64,000 nucleotides of DNA from DATAXI01 sp963756185 (GTDB taxonomy: Bacteria > Verrucomicrobiota > Verrucomicrobiia > Chthoniobacterales > Chthoniobacteraceae), in assembly GCA_963756185.1 (NCBI GenBank), contig CAVWMS010000015.1:1-64000 (forward strand). The letters run 5' to 3'. Of this stretch, positions 52,532 through 62,028 are shown one piece after another. Under the pieces are notes generated by a model. The model saw only the letters and a list, made by a program, of their open reading frames with translations, ran no database searches and was not told where the DNA came from. Position numbers and translations under genes: made by a program. The first letter of the stretch is position 1. Every line of letters begins with the position of its first letter.

Positions 52532-53512
52532 TCACGGCAGGATCAGCATGCAATCGCCGTAAGAGAAGAACCGGTATCGCTCCCGAACGGCGGCGCCGTA
52601 CGCTTCGAGGATGAATTCGCGGCCGGCAAAGGCGGAAACCAGCATGAGGAGGGTCGATTTTGGAAGGTGAAAATTGGTGAGAAGGGCGTGGACGGCGCGG
52701 AATCGATAAGGGGGATGAATGAAAATGTCCGTCGAGCCGGATTGGGCGGCGATGGGGCCGCGCGCCGCGCAGCTTTCCAGGACGCGAACGGTGGTGGTGC
52801 CGACGGCGACGAGGCGCGCGGCGCCGCCGATGGCGGCGGCGGCGGCAGCGGTGATTTCGAAACGCTCGCGGTGCATCGTGTGATCGCTGATGCGCTCAGT
52901 CTGGACCGGCTTGAAGGTGCCTGCGCCGACGTGGAGGGTGATGAACGCATGAGGAATCCGCGCGAGGATTTGCGGCGTGAAATGCAGGCCGGCCGTCGGC
53001 GCGGCCACGGCGCCGGGATGGCGCGCGTATACGGTCTGGTAGCGTTCGGAGTCGGAGGGCTCGGCTTTGCGTCCGAGGTAGGGAGGGACCGGCATCTGGC
53101 CGACTCGGTCCAGATCGACGGAGGCGGAGAACTGGATCACGCGTTCGCCGGTGGGAAGCACTTCCTGGACAACGCCTGAGACGCCGCCAACGGACGTCGT
53201 AGCGCCAACGGGTAGTTTGCGGCCCGGTTTTACCATGCAAAGCCAGCGATCTGCGCCGGCGGGCTCGAGGAAGAGGAACTCGATCCGGGAATCGTCGGAA
53301 AAAGCGCGGGCGGGGATGACCTTTGTGTCGTTGAGAACGGCGAGGTCGCCCGGCTGGAGAAATGCGGGAAAGTCGGAAAAGCCCCGGTGCTCGATCTCCC
53401 GCGAGCCGCGATGCAGGACCATCATGCGCGAAGCGGCGCGCTCCGGCAGCGGATGCGCGGCAATGAGCGACTCCGGCAGAGGATAATCGTAGTCGGCGAG
53501 GAGAAGGCTCAT
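52532..53512 (-). CDS. queA: S-adenosylmethionine:tRNA ribosyltransferase-isomerase
   Basis: 326 residues from ATG 53512. Motifs: YDYPLPESLIAAHPLPERAA, SRMMVLHRGSREIEHRGF, DLAVLNDTKVIPARAF, GAVAAPTAGLHFTPQIL and HVGAGTFKPVQTERISDHTM, ending with NFHLPKSTLLMLVSAFAG and YRFFSYGDCMLIL. It transfers the ribosyl moiety of SAM to make epoxyqueuosine in tRNA. Longer in-frame starts read low-complexity Pro/Arg sequence and are rejected. Confidence 0.96.
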   Translation of the reverse strand: MSLLLADYDYPLPESLIAAHPLPERAASRMMVLHRGSREIEHRGFSDFPAFLQPGDLAVLNDTKVIPARAFSDDSRIEFLFLEPAGADRWLCMVKPGRKLPVGATTSVGGVSGVVQEVLPTGERVIQFSASVDLDRVGQMPVPPYLGRKAEPSDSERYQTVYARHPGAVAAPTAGLHFTPQILARIPHAFITLHVGAGTFKPVQTERISDHTMHRERFEITAAAAAAIGGAARLVAVGTTTVRVLESCAARGPIAAQSGSTDIFIHPPYRFRAVHALLTNFHLPKSTLLMLVSAFAGREFILEAYGAAVRERYRFFSYGDCMLILP

Positions 53513-53579
53513 GGAGGCTGAGTGGACTTGGAGCGAGCCGGGCCGCCGGCTCCGCGGGAGGCAAGCCGTGCGGGCCGGA

Positions 53580-56228
53580 TCACGCCGCCGCCGCCGGGGC
53601 GGCCGGCGCGGGAGCGGGTTTGCTCTTGTCGCCAAAGACGCGGACGAGGCCCACGCGGTTGGCGGCGGCGACGACAAGTTCGGCGACGCGACGCTTGAGG
53701 CGGCCGGCGCGGAAGTACGTCGAGAAGAGAAAAATGACGTACGCGACCTTCAGCACAATGCCAGTGAGGCCCATGTCGAAGTTCGAGCTCAAGGCGGCGC
53801 GATAGAGCAGAATGGCAAGGATGACGACGTTGACGAGCACCGTGGTGACCACCGGTTTGGCGCAGAGCTGGACGCGGGTGAGGCATTTCGGCCCGCCATG
53901 GTACTCGGTCACCGTGCGGGCGGTGACGCTCCAGAATTGGGTGCCGTAAATCTGCACGTCCCAATCCTTCCAGCCCGTGTCGGCGGAGTATCGCCATCCC
54001 TCGGTCTCGAGCAGCTCGAAAATCCCGGCAAGCAATTGCTCGCGGCCCGCTCCCTTTTCATTCCAAAAATCGAGGCGCGAGATGCTGCCGCGGCTCGACG
54101 CGGGCGTGATACCCTCCTCGCGGGCGGCGATGACCGCGGTGGGCGTGTTCTTGTATTTGAGCCAGGTGAAATAGCGCGCCCAGCCGCGCCCCCATGGCTG
54201 GACGAGCGCGAGGAACGCGACCAGCAGCCGGGCAAAGATGGTATCGAACTTCGCCTCGATGCGGGCGTGCATCATGTAGGAAAGGGCGACCAGGAAAGTG
54301 CCGCCGAACATGAGATAGGGCACGATTCGCAACGGCGGAATGACCACCGAGATGACAAAGATGAAGGCCGTCAGCACCAGCCATTCGATGCTCGAGAGGT
54401 AGGCGGCGACGTCCGATTGCGGCGTGGGATAGATCGATTGGAAGAGGCCGTGGCCGAAGACGCCGTGATAGATCACCGGGCGATTGAGCAGCCACGTGAA
54501 CCGGGGCGCGCCGTAAATCTGGCCCTTCCATTTGATGGTGCCGGTCGGGCCGAAAAAGATGAGATGCTTGAAGCGGAGCATCGATTCCGCCTCGCCGTAG
54601 CCCTCCTGCTGCCGGCGGAACCCGTTGAGCGTGAACCGGCGATAATGCCAGACGATGGCCGCCGGGCTGAAGGCGATGACCTGGCCGCTGGTTTGCAGGC
54701 GCCAGCAAAAATCGACGTCGTCGCCCGCCTTGCGGTATTCGGTATCGAAACCGCCCAGGGACTCGAACGCCCAGCGGTAGAAGGCCATGTTGCAGCCGGG
54801 GATGTGCTCGGCGACCACGTCGGAGAGCAGGACATGGCTCGGCCCGCCCGGCGCGGCGGCAACGGACGCCTGGACCCAATCGACGGCGGACGGCGAGATA
54901 TTCGGTCCGCCGACACCGGCGTAATCACCCGAAAGCAGCGTGCCGATGAGGTAGAAGAGCCAGTCGGGATCCGCCATGCAATCGGAGTCCGTGTACGCGA
55001 AGACCGCGCCGGTGGCCTTGGCCGCGCCGGTGTTGCGCGCAAAGCTCAGACCCATGTTCCGCTGGACGATGGGCACGAAATCGGGGAGCGCCCCGCCCGT
55101 TGCCGCGGCCTTCGCGGCGCGGACCGCCTGGAAATCCTTCACAATTTCCGCCGTGTTATCCTTCGAGCCGTCATCGACGAGGATGACCTCGTAATCGGGA
55201 TAATTGAGCTGGTCCAGCGACTCGAGGCAGTCCTTGAGCGTCTTGCCGCCGTTATACGAACAGACGATAATGCTGACGCGCGGATAACTCCCGAGACCGA
55301 CGCGGCGCGTGATGGGCCCCGGGCCGAGCAGTTTTCTGCGCAGCGCGTCGCACGCCAGCTTCGGCTTGCGGTCCCGGGTGACAAGGCCGAACGCCCAGTC
55401 GGTGATGTCGAAGCCGCCGGTAAACCATTCGTCCGTCCAGGAAAAGAAAATCGTTCCGGCTGCCCCGCCGCGCACGACGCAATCAAGGTGCCAGTCGAGC
55501 ACGGCGGCCTGCATCGATTCGCCCTTGCGGATGGTGTCGAGGCCGAATTCGCCCATGATGAGCGGCTTGTCCTCGGCGAGATTTTGCAGCCGCGCGAGGT
55601 AGCGCTCGAAATCGAGCTGACGCTCGAGATAGACGTTGAACGAGAAAAAATCGACGTTCGACGGGAGGAGAAATTCGGTGGGCGGATAACTCGCGTAGGA
55701 GTAGAGCGGGCGCGGATCGGCCTGGCGGGCGATATTGATCAGGTGCTCGACAAACTGGATGACGCGGCGCGCCCCGAGCCAGCGCACCATGGTGGTGGGG
55801 ATTTCGTTGCCGACGAAATACCCAAAAATGGCTTCGTGGCCGCGGTTCTTGAGCACGGCGTCGCGGACGGTCTGGACGATCTGCCGGCGCATGCGGCGCT
55901 GGTTGAGAAACTCGACGTGCTCGGCCCACGGGATCGAAATGAGCGCGCGAATCCGGAATTCGCGACAGAGATCGAGGAACCATGCGGGCGGGACGTGATA
56001 GAGGCGCACCAGGTTGATGCCGAGCCCCTGCATCAGCTCCAGGTCGCGGCGGGCCTGCGCGGGGTTGCCCACGAAACACCCCTCGGCATCGGGCGCAAAC
56101 GGCCCATAGGTCACCCCCTTGAGGAAGAATTTCTCCTCGCCCTCGACGAAGAACTTCGCCCGGACCCGGACGGGCGGCAGCGGCCGCGGCGGGGCGGCGA
56201 GGCGGGGTTCTTCCAGGATGGCGGACAT
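53580..56228 (-). CDS. Glycosidase-like / GT2 glycosyltransferase fusion, membrane
   Basis: 882 residues. The N-terminal 300 residues resemble a TIM-barrel hydrolase (GH2/GH5-type): FFLKGVTYGPFAPDAEGCFV, GLGINLVRLYHVPP, GYFVGNEIPTTMVRWLGA (acid/base-like NE), PLIMGEFGLDTIRKGESM (nucleophile-like E). Residues of about 320-600 form a GT2 domain: RVSIIVCSYNGGKTLKDCLE, EVILVDDGSKDNTAEIV, TDSDCMADPDWLFYL, HRRAGDD-like site AGDDVDFCWRLQTSG and a QEGYGEAES-type motif. Several membrane spans follow (VLTAFIFVISVVI, VLVNVVILAILLYRAAL). Probably builds an exopolysaccharide, with the hydrolase half trimming or transferring product. Confidence 0.8.
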   Translation of the reverse strand: MSAILEEPRLAAPPRPLPPVRVRAKFFVEGEEKFFLKGVTYGPFAPDAEGCFVGNPAQARRDLELMQGLGINLVRLYHVPPAWFLDLCREFRIRALISIPWAEHVEFLNQRRMRRQIVQTVRDAVLKNRGHEAIFGYFVGNEIPTTMVRWLGARRVIQFVEHLINIARQADPRPLYSYASYPPTEFLLPSNVDFFSFNVYLERQLDFERYLARLQNLAEDKPLIMGEFGLDTIRKGESMQAAVLDWHLDCVVRGGAAGTIFFSWTDEWFTGGFDITDWAFGLVTRDRKPKLACDALRRKLLGPGPITRRVGLGSYPRVSIIVCSYNGGKTLKDCLESLDQLNYPDYEVILVDDGSKDNTAEIVKDFQAVRAAKAAATGGALPDFVPIVQRNMGLSFARNTGAAKATGAVFAYTDSDCMADPDWLFYLIGTLLSGDYAGVGGPNISPSAVDWVQASVAAAPGGPSHVLLSDVVAEHIPGCNMAFYRWAFESLGGFDTEYRKAGDDVDFCWRLQTSGQVIAFSPAAIVWHYRRFTLNGFRRQQEGYGEAESMLRFKHLIFFGPTGTIKWKGQIYGAPRFTWLLNRPVIYHGVFGHGLFQSIYPTPQSDVAAYLSSIEWLVLTAFIFVISVVIPPLRIVPYLMFGGTFLVALSYMMHARIEAKFDTIFARLLVAFLALVQPWGRGWARYFTWLKYKNTPTAVIAAREEGITPASSRGSISRLDFWNEKGAGREQLLAGIFELLETEGWRYSADTGWKDWDVQIYGTQFWSVTARTVTEYHGGPKCLTRVQLCAKPVVTTVLVNVVILAILLYRAALSSNFDMGLTGIVLKVAYVIFLFSTYFRAGRLKRRVAELVVAAANRVGLVRVFGDKSKPAPAPAAPAAAA

Positions 56229-56363
56229 GGTTATAGGGCGGAGGTCAAATCAAGCAGGGAAGTGATGAGAGGCAAAGGGATTGTTGCAACTCGCGGGGGC
56301 AGGGATGACGCTCGGAGGGATTCTATCTGGACAAAGGGCTTGTGATGCAATATTATGTATCAC

Positions 56364-56603
56364 ATGAAAACCGCGACAGTCCGTGATCTGCGCTATAGTT
56401 TCCCGCAAGTTGAAGCCTGGATCTCGAACGGCGAGGAAGTCCAACTGACCAAACGCGGCCACGTTCTGGGCAAGATCGTTCCCGCTCCCGCAAAGGCGCG
56501 CAAACGAAAAAGGCCGGATTTTGCAGGGCGGTTGAAGGCGATTTTTGGCGACAAAAAAGTCAATATGACTCCCATCCTGGATTACAACAAGGGACCGTAT
56601 TGA
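56364..56603 (+). CDS. Phd/YefM-like antitoxin
   Basis: About 79 residues from ATG 56364. It begins KTATVRDLRYSFPQVEAWIS and continues NGEEVQLTKRGHVLGKIVPA, the Phd/YefM DNA-binding fold; the C-terminal tail (FGDKKVNMTPILDYNKGPY) would wrap the toxin. It overlaps the PIN toxin start by four bases. Confidence 0.82.
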   Translation: MKTATVRDLRYSFPQVEAWISNGEEVQLTKRGHVLGKIVPAPAKARKRKRPDFAGRLKAIFGDKKVNMTPILDYNKGPY

Positions 56604-57037
56604 AGCCTTACGCGGATAGCAGCTTCCTCGTCTCGGTTTATACTTCCCAGGGCCATACTGCCCGTGCGCTCGCGTGGATGAGACGCCACGCGGAACCCCT
56701 CCCCTTCACCCAATTGCATCGTCATGAGGTGCGCAATGCAATTCGGTTGGCCGTGTGGCGCCAGGCATTCGACACCGCAAAACGACGGGAAGTTCTTCGC
56801 CTGATCGAAGAAGATTTGAGCGATGGCATTTTGGTCCATCAGCCGGTCAATTGGACCAAGGCATTTCGCGAAGCGGATCGCATCGGAGAATCCCAAACCG
56901 AACTGACCGGTCTGCGCTCCGCCGACCTGCTCCATCTCGGCATCGCCACTCTCATGGGAGCCGACGAGTTCCTGACCTTTGACGCCATCCAGCGCAAGGC
57001 GGCTATTGGAATGGGGATAAGGTGTAAATTGCGATAA
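56600..57037 (+). CDS. PIN domain (VapC-like) ribonuclease toxin
   Basis: About 145 residues from TTG 56600 (TTGA overlap with the antitoxin stop). Acidic residues of the PIN site: KPYADSSFLVSVYTSQ (Asp), LPFTQLHRHEVRNAIRLAVW (Glu), LRSADLLHLGIATLMG (Asp) and DEFLTFDAIQRKAA (Asp). VapC toxins cut tRNA or rRNA. The start codon is non-standard; translation is probably coupled. Confidence 0.85.
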   Translation: MKPYADSSFLVSVYTSQGHTARALAWMRRHAEPLPFTQLHRHEVRNAIRLAVWRQAFDTAKRREVLRLIEEDLSDGILVHQPVNWTKAFREADRIGESQTELTGLRSADLLHLGIATLMGADEFLTFDAIQRKAAIGMGIRCKLR

Positions 57038-57114
57038 CCTTGCAGGCTGTTGCCAGGCGCCTCTCGGATTAACTCTACAGTTGCGGAGACGGTGTCGCTG
57101 TAAGACATCCCCTA

Positions 57115-57761
57115 TCAATAAATCCACCCGAACCCAAGCCGCCCGCCCAGCGCGTTGACACCAACATTGCGGGCGGCGGTGTCGCCGTTCGAGATGTGCT
57201 GGAACGTCCCTTCCGCCAGCAGCGACCAGCGGTCATTGAGCAGGAAGCGGAAGCCGAGATCGGCCTCCAGGAGGAACTCGAAATCGCTGCCGATGATGCG
57301 CTGCGAGGGGATTTCGGCGGCGTCGCTATGCAGGCCGCCCCCGCCCGCCTGCAAATACGGGATCAGGCGGCTGCCGGGCTGGACAAAATTGTAGCGGAAC
57401 AGGATCGACCCGCCCACGAGATAATTGCCGGGCCCATAGGTCACGCCATCGGCCAGGAAATCGCCCAGGAACTCGACGTTGCCGCGCCAAAACCGGGATT
57501 TATCGAAGAGAATCGAGGTGAATATTGACGCCGAGGCGCAGGTCGCCGCCGGCGTAATCGAATTGCGGGCGCGTAAAGCCGCCGGTGTTGAACGGCGAAT
57601 GGAGAAAGCCGCCCAGGACTTCAATTTCGGTCACGCCCTTGGCAAACGGGTCCGGGATTTCGACCGGCGCGACAATCGATTTACCGGTATCCGTCCCGGC
57701 CATGGCGGAGGCTGCAAGAAAGGAAATGAAGAGGAATGACAGCAAACGGCGCGAAAACATG
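57115..57761 (-). CDS. PagL-like outer-membrane lipid A deacylase, one frameshift
   Basis: From ATG 57761: signal peptide (RRLLSFLFISFLAASAMAG), then VTEIEVLGGFLHSPFNTGG and FDYAGGDLRLGVNI. The frame breaks near 57520 and resumes with FDKSRFWRGNVEFLGDFLAD, GGSILFRYNFVQPGSRLIPY and WSLLAEGTFQHISNGDTAAR. FQHISNG is the His-x-Ser-Asn-Gly site of PagL/acyloxyacyl hydrolase-type 3-O-deacylases, and the C-terminal residue is aromatic (GFGWIY), as in outer-membrane barrels. Joined length about 215 residues. Confidence 0.75.
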
Positions 57762-57810
57762 GCCGGGAAGCTATTAGGAATGGCCGCCCAAAGGGAAGGG
57801 AGAAAACTTT

Positions 57811-59095
57811 TCAGGAGGCCCGCAGCGAGTGGCCCATGATTTCGGCGGTCCGATCGATGTCGGCCCGGGTGTGAGCCAGGGAGATGAAGCCGGTCTCGAA
57901 TTGGGAGGGAGCGAGGTAGAGGCCGGCATCGAGGCAGCGATGGAAGAAACGGGCGAAGGCCTCGCGGTCGGAGCGCTGCGCCTCGGCCAGGTTCCAAACC
58001 GGGCCGCCGGTGAAGAAGAGGCAAAACATCGAGCCCACCCGGTGGAAGGTGAAGCTGTATTCGCGGCCCTGGAGAGCGTGGCGGATGCCCGCTTCGAGCG
58101 CGGCGCCCAGCTCCTCGAGCCGGCGCCAGCCGTCGAGGCGGTCCAGTTCGCGCAATTGGGCGAGGCCGGCCGCCATGGCCAGGGGATTGCCGGAAAGCGT
58201 GCCCGCCTGGTAAACGGGGCCGACGGGCGAAAGGTGGTCCATGATTTCCGCCCGGCCGCCGAAAGCGCCCACCGGCAGCCCGCCGCCAATGACCTTGCCC
58301 AGCGCCGTCAGGTCCGGGGCTCACGCCGTAAAGCTCGCTGCGCGCCGCCACGCGCGACGCGGAAACCGGTCATGACCTCGTCGAAAATAAGGACCGCGCC
58401 ATATTCCGAGCATTGCTGGCGGAGCAGCTCGAGGAAGCCGGTCTGCGGGAAATAGAGGCCGGCGTTGGCGGGGATCGGTTCGACGATGACGGCGGCGATG
58501 CTGCCGCCCTGGGCCATGAAGAGCGACCGGAGGGCGCCGGCGTCGTTGAACGGGAGTGTGATGGTGAGGTTGGCGAAGGCAGCGGGGACGCCGGCGCTGT
58601 CGGGCTCGCCGTGGGTCAGGGCGCCGCTGCCGGCCTTGACCAGCAGCGAATCGACGTGCCCGTGATAGCAGCCTTCGAACTTCACGATCTTTTCGCGGCC
58701 CGTGAACCCGCGCGCCAGCCGGATGCAGGACATCGTCGCCTCGGTGCCACTGTTGACCATGCGGACTTTCTCGATGCTCGGGACCCAATCACAGATGAGC
58801 GCTGCCATTTCCGCCTCGAGCGGGTTCGGAATGCCGAAGCTCACGCCGCGCGCCGCCGGCTCGCGAATGGCCTCGATAACCACCGCCGGCGCATGGCCGA
58901 GGATGGCCGGGCCCCAGGTGCCGACGTAATCGATGTATTCATTCCCATCGACATCCCAGACGCGCGCGCCCGCGGCCCGCTCGACGAAAAACGGCTCCCC
59001 CCCACGGCCCGAAATGCGCGGACGGGCGAATTGACGCCGCCGGGGATGAGGGTCAGGCATCGGGAGAAGAGCGAACGGGAGCGAGAGTGGTCCAC
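57811..59095 (-). pseudogene. hemL: Glutamate-1-semialdehyde 2,1-aminomutase, three frameshifts
   Basis: The N-terminus reads SRSLFSRCLTLIPGGVNSPV from a GTG at 59095; the frame changes near 59000, at a run of seven C, to EPFFVERAAGARVWDVDGNE. This continues with VNSGTEATMSCIRLARGFTG, YHGHVDSLLVKAGSG and VLIFDEVMTGFRVARGG. Two more shifts near 58335 and 58305 bring SELYGVSP, then LTALGKVIGGGLPVGAFGGR (pyridoxal-phosphate Lys) and PVYQAGTLSGNPLAMAAGLA to the end. All active-site parts are present. The enzyme makes 5-aminolevulinate for haem. A needed gene with three shifts, one in a homopolymer, suggests sequence errors. Confidence 0.85.
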
Positions 59096-59099
59096 GGGA

Positions 59100-59640
59100 A
59101 GAAAATTAAATCCGAAATCCGAAATCCGAAATCCGAAATTGAAACGTCGTTCTCCCTTCAGAAAATTCACCCGAACCCAGAGACCAGGACCGTCAAGCAC
59201 CCATCAAGACCCGCTGCCCGGAAATATACTTGGCAACGCGGAGCGGATGCCCAAACTCGAAAAAACGTTAGAACGCATGAATCCCGCCGCGAGCGCGACC
59301 TCTTGCCGGATGCTCGAGGAAATCAAAGACCAGGCCGGCCTCAGCGGCCACCGCGTGAGACCTCCGGGCGCCGAAGGCTCTGCCAGTCCGCAATCCGCAA
59401 TCCGAAATCCCCTGCCCGCATCGCTACGCTCAGGCGTTGTGGGCGCGGCGCAATTCTCCCGCTCCCAATCAGCAATCTCACATCAGCAATCGTCAATTCG
59501 CATTTTGCGTAGCGACCCCGCTCCACGCTCTCTCCCAATCAGCAATCTCACATCAGCAATCAGCAATTCGCATTCTGCGTAGCGACCCCGCTCCACGCTC
59601 TCTCCCAATCAGCAATCTCACATCAGCAATCAGCATAAAA
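59100..59640. repeat. Non-coding stretch with several heptamer repeat runs
   Basis: (GAAATCC)n at 59107-59142; then a unique part (59205-59350), and the module GTGAGACCTCCGGGCGCCGA (59354-59373) with AATCCGCAATCCG heptamers. Three runs of AATCAGCAATCTCACATCAG type follow (59465-59490, 59528-59570, 59608-59637), separated by a repeated CGTAGCGACCCCGCTCCACG block. A short frame beginning PKLEKTLERMNPAAS at about 59248 has no recognised family. Confidence 0.7.
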
Positions 59641-61312
59641 CAATGGCATAAAACAATGGGGTCATATCTTAACATTGAACATTCTCCTTTCCAGCGTTTC
59701 CATCTCACTCCGCAGTGTCGCGTCCTCGTTGACCTTTGCTTCAAATCGCCTTGGAGCCATCGCAACCGCCGCAGCGTCATCCCGGTTTGGCGCCTCGCCA
59801 GCCACCGCGTGAGACCTCCGGGCGCCGAAGGCTCTGCCAATCCGAAATCCGCAATCCGCAATCCGCAATAAAACATTCGGGTCATATCTTAACATTGAAC
59901 ATTCTCCTTTCCAGCGTTTCCATCTCACTCCGCAGTGTCGCGTCCTCTTTGACCTTTGCTTCAATTCGCCTTGGAGCCATCGCAACCGCCGCAGCGTTAT
60001 CCCGGTTTGGCGCCTCGCCAGCCACCGCGTGAGACCTCCAGGCGCCGAAGGCTCTGCCAATCCGCAATCCGCAATCCGCAATCCGCAATTGCAAGCCCCG
60101 GAAAACATTCGGGTCATATCTTAACATTGAACATTCTCCTTTCCAGCGTTTCCATCTCACTCCGCAGTGTCGCGTCCTCTTTGACCTTTGCTTCAAATCG
60201 CCTTGGAGCCATCGCAACCGCCGCAGCGTCATCCCGGTTTGGCGCCTCGCCAGCCACCGCGTGAGACCTCCGGGCGCCGAAGGCTCTGCCAATCCGAAAT
60301 CCGCAATCCGCAATCCGCAATTGGTAAAACAATGGGGTCATATCTTAACATTGAACATTCTCCTTTCCAGCGTTTCCATCCCACTCCGCAGTGTCGCGTC
60401 CTCGTTGACCTTTGCTTCACGTAAAACAATGGGGTCATATCTTAACATTGAACATTCTCCTTTCCAGCGTTTCCATCCCACTCCGCAGTGTCGCGTCCTC
60501 GTTGACCTTTGCTTCAAATCGCCTTGGAGCCATCGCAACCGCCGCAGCGTCATCCCGGTTTGGCGCCTCGCCAGCCACCGCGTCAGACCTCCGGGCAGTA
60601 AAACAATGGGGTCATATCTTAACATTGAACATTCTCCTTTCCAGCGTTTCCATCTCACTCCGCAGTGTCGCGTCCTCTTTGACCTTTGCTTCAAATCGCC
60701 TTGGAGCCATCGCAACCGCCGCAGCGTCATCCCGGTTTGGCGCCTCGCCAGCCACCGCGTGAGACCTCCGGGCGCCGAAGGCTCTGCCAATCCGAAATCC
60801 GAAATCCGCAATCCGCAATCCGCAATCCGCAATAAAACATTCGCAATAAAACAATGGGGTCATATCTTAACATTGAACATTCTCCTTTCCAGCGTTTCCA
60901 TCTCACTCCGCAGTGTCGCGTCCTCTTTGACCTTTGCTTCAAATCGCCTTGGAGCCATCGCAACCGCCGCAGCGTCATCCCGGTTTGGCGCCTCGCCAGC
61001 CACCGCGTGAGACCTCCGGGCGCCGAAGGCTCTGCCAATCCGAAATCCGAAATCCGCAATCCGCAATCCGCAATAAAACATTCGCAATAAAACATTCGGG
61101 TCATATCTTAACATTGAACATTCTCCTTTCCAGCGTTTCCATCCCACTCCGCAGTGTCGCGTCCTCGTTGACCTTTGCTTCAAATCGCCTTGGAGCCATC
61201 GCAACCGCCGCAGCGTCATCCCGGTTTGGCGCCTCGCCAGCCACCGCGTCAGACCTCCGGGCGCCGAAGGCTCTGCCAATCCGAAATCCGCAATCCGCAA
61301 TCCGCAATTGCA
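59641..61312. repeat. Tandem array of eight composite repeats of about 95-248 bp
   Basis: Each unit starts TAAAACAATGGGGTCATATC or TAAAACATTCGGGTCATATC, with anchors near 59658, 59880, 60111, 60335, 60430, 60608, 60856 and 61098. It continues through a conserved block (AACATTGAACATTCTCC, GCGTTTCCATC, CGCAGTGTCGCGTCCTC) and, in full units, CCTTGGAGCCATCGCAACCG, GACCTCCGGGCGCCGAAGG and a tail of CGCAATCCGCAATC heptamers. Units 4 and 5 are truncated. On the minus strand one frame of every unit ends in LRSEMETLERRMFNVKI then stop, like the C-terminus of a real gene. Confidence 0.9.
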
Positions 61313-61534
61313 AGCCCCGGCACCGGACCGAGTTCCGGCAGTCCACGATGCGGCAGGCGCAAAAGCAAATTCCTTGCAGGAAAGGCTTCCGCAGCTTCCA
61401 CGCGAGACCTCCGGGCGCCGAAGGCGGCTCTGCCAATCAGCAATCTCACATCAGCAATCAGCAATTCTGATCAGACCCCCTCACTGATCTGTGACGCACT
61501 TAGCCGGTTGGATACATCGCTTGGTTAGGCGATT
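61313..61534. repeat. Dispersed repeat and module remnants
   Basis: 61322-61378 resembles 63047-63105 (shared GGCAGTCCACGATGCG and CAAATTCCTTGCAGG). Then comes another GAGACCTCCGGGCGCCGAAG module and AATCAGCAATCTCACATC heptamers up to 61467. No gene is seen in the rest. Confidence 0.6.
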
Positions 61535-61939
61535 TCATGTGTGGGACACAGGCGGAGCAACTGGGCCAACGAACGCTTCAACTCTAATCGCCCCGGGTAA
61601 GAATCGAATAAAACGTGCACAGTAAGTCACTCTCTTTGTTTCGCCAGCAGCAAGCGGAAATCGCACTGAATTCCTGCCACACTCGCTTATGATCCACGGA
61701 TACGACGCAGCTACTTCATAGTCGCCAGGCGGTAGACTGAACGAGTGAGTGCCCCACGGCTTGCGCTCCTTTTTGCCATTGATGGTGATCGTGGGCGTGA
61801 ATGCGTTGTAGAAAAACGCAAGACGATTATGGGTAACCGTTACCTCAATGTTCCCAGATGGTTCGCTGCTCATGGCTTCAAGAAGGTCAAAGGGACGATT
61901 TTCTCGCTTTGGGCTCGGAATCCAAGCGAAATCGGGCAT
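61535..61939 (-). CDS. Hypothetical beta-sandwich protein
   Basis: About 134 residues from ATG 61939. It reads IEVTVTHNRLAFFYNAFTPT, then ITINGKKERKPWGTHSFSLP, PGDYEVAASYPWIISECGRN and a strand VRFPLAAGETKRVTYCARFI. The pattern (short N-terminal linker, HxPLAF, a TxxINGxxxRxPWGTHxFxLPPG core) recurs in many bacterial proteins of unknown function. No signal peptide; not assigned. Confidence 0.6.
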   Translation of the reverse strand: MPDFAWIPSPKRENRPFDLLEAMSSEPSGNIEVTVTHNRLAFFYNAFTPTITINGKKERKPWGTHSFSLPPGDYEVAASYPWIISECGRNSVRFPLAAGETKRVTYCARFIRFLPGAIRVEAFVGPVAPPVSHT

Positions 61940-62028
61940 GATTGTCCGATACTCGGGGCCAGAAATTGAACGCCGCAGTCCCGCACGCATTATGCGGACG
62001 CCGCAGGACTAACTCACAAAACCCGGCG

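Noticed and set aside
53511..56345. 944-codon plus-strand open frame
   Set aside because: Antisense shadow of the glycosidase-glycosyltransferase gene; Arg/Asp/Glu-rich without recognisable domains.
59641..61312. Genes encoded by the composite repeats (frames of 75-250 codons on both strands)
   Set aside because: All frames simply follow the repeat units, overlap one another and lack start signals; only the shared C-terminal-like tail is of interest.
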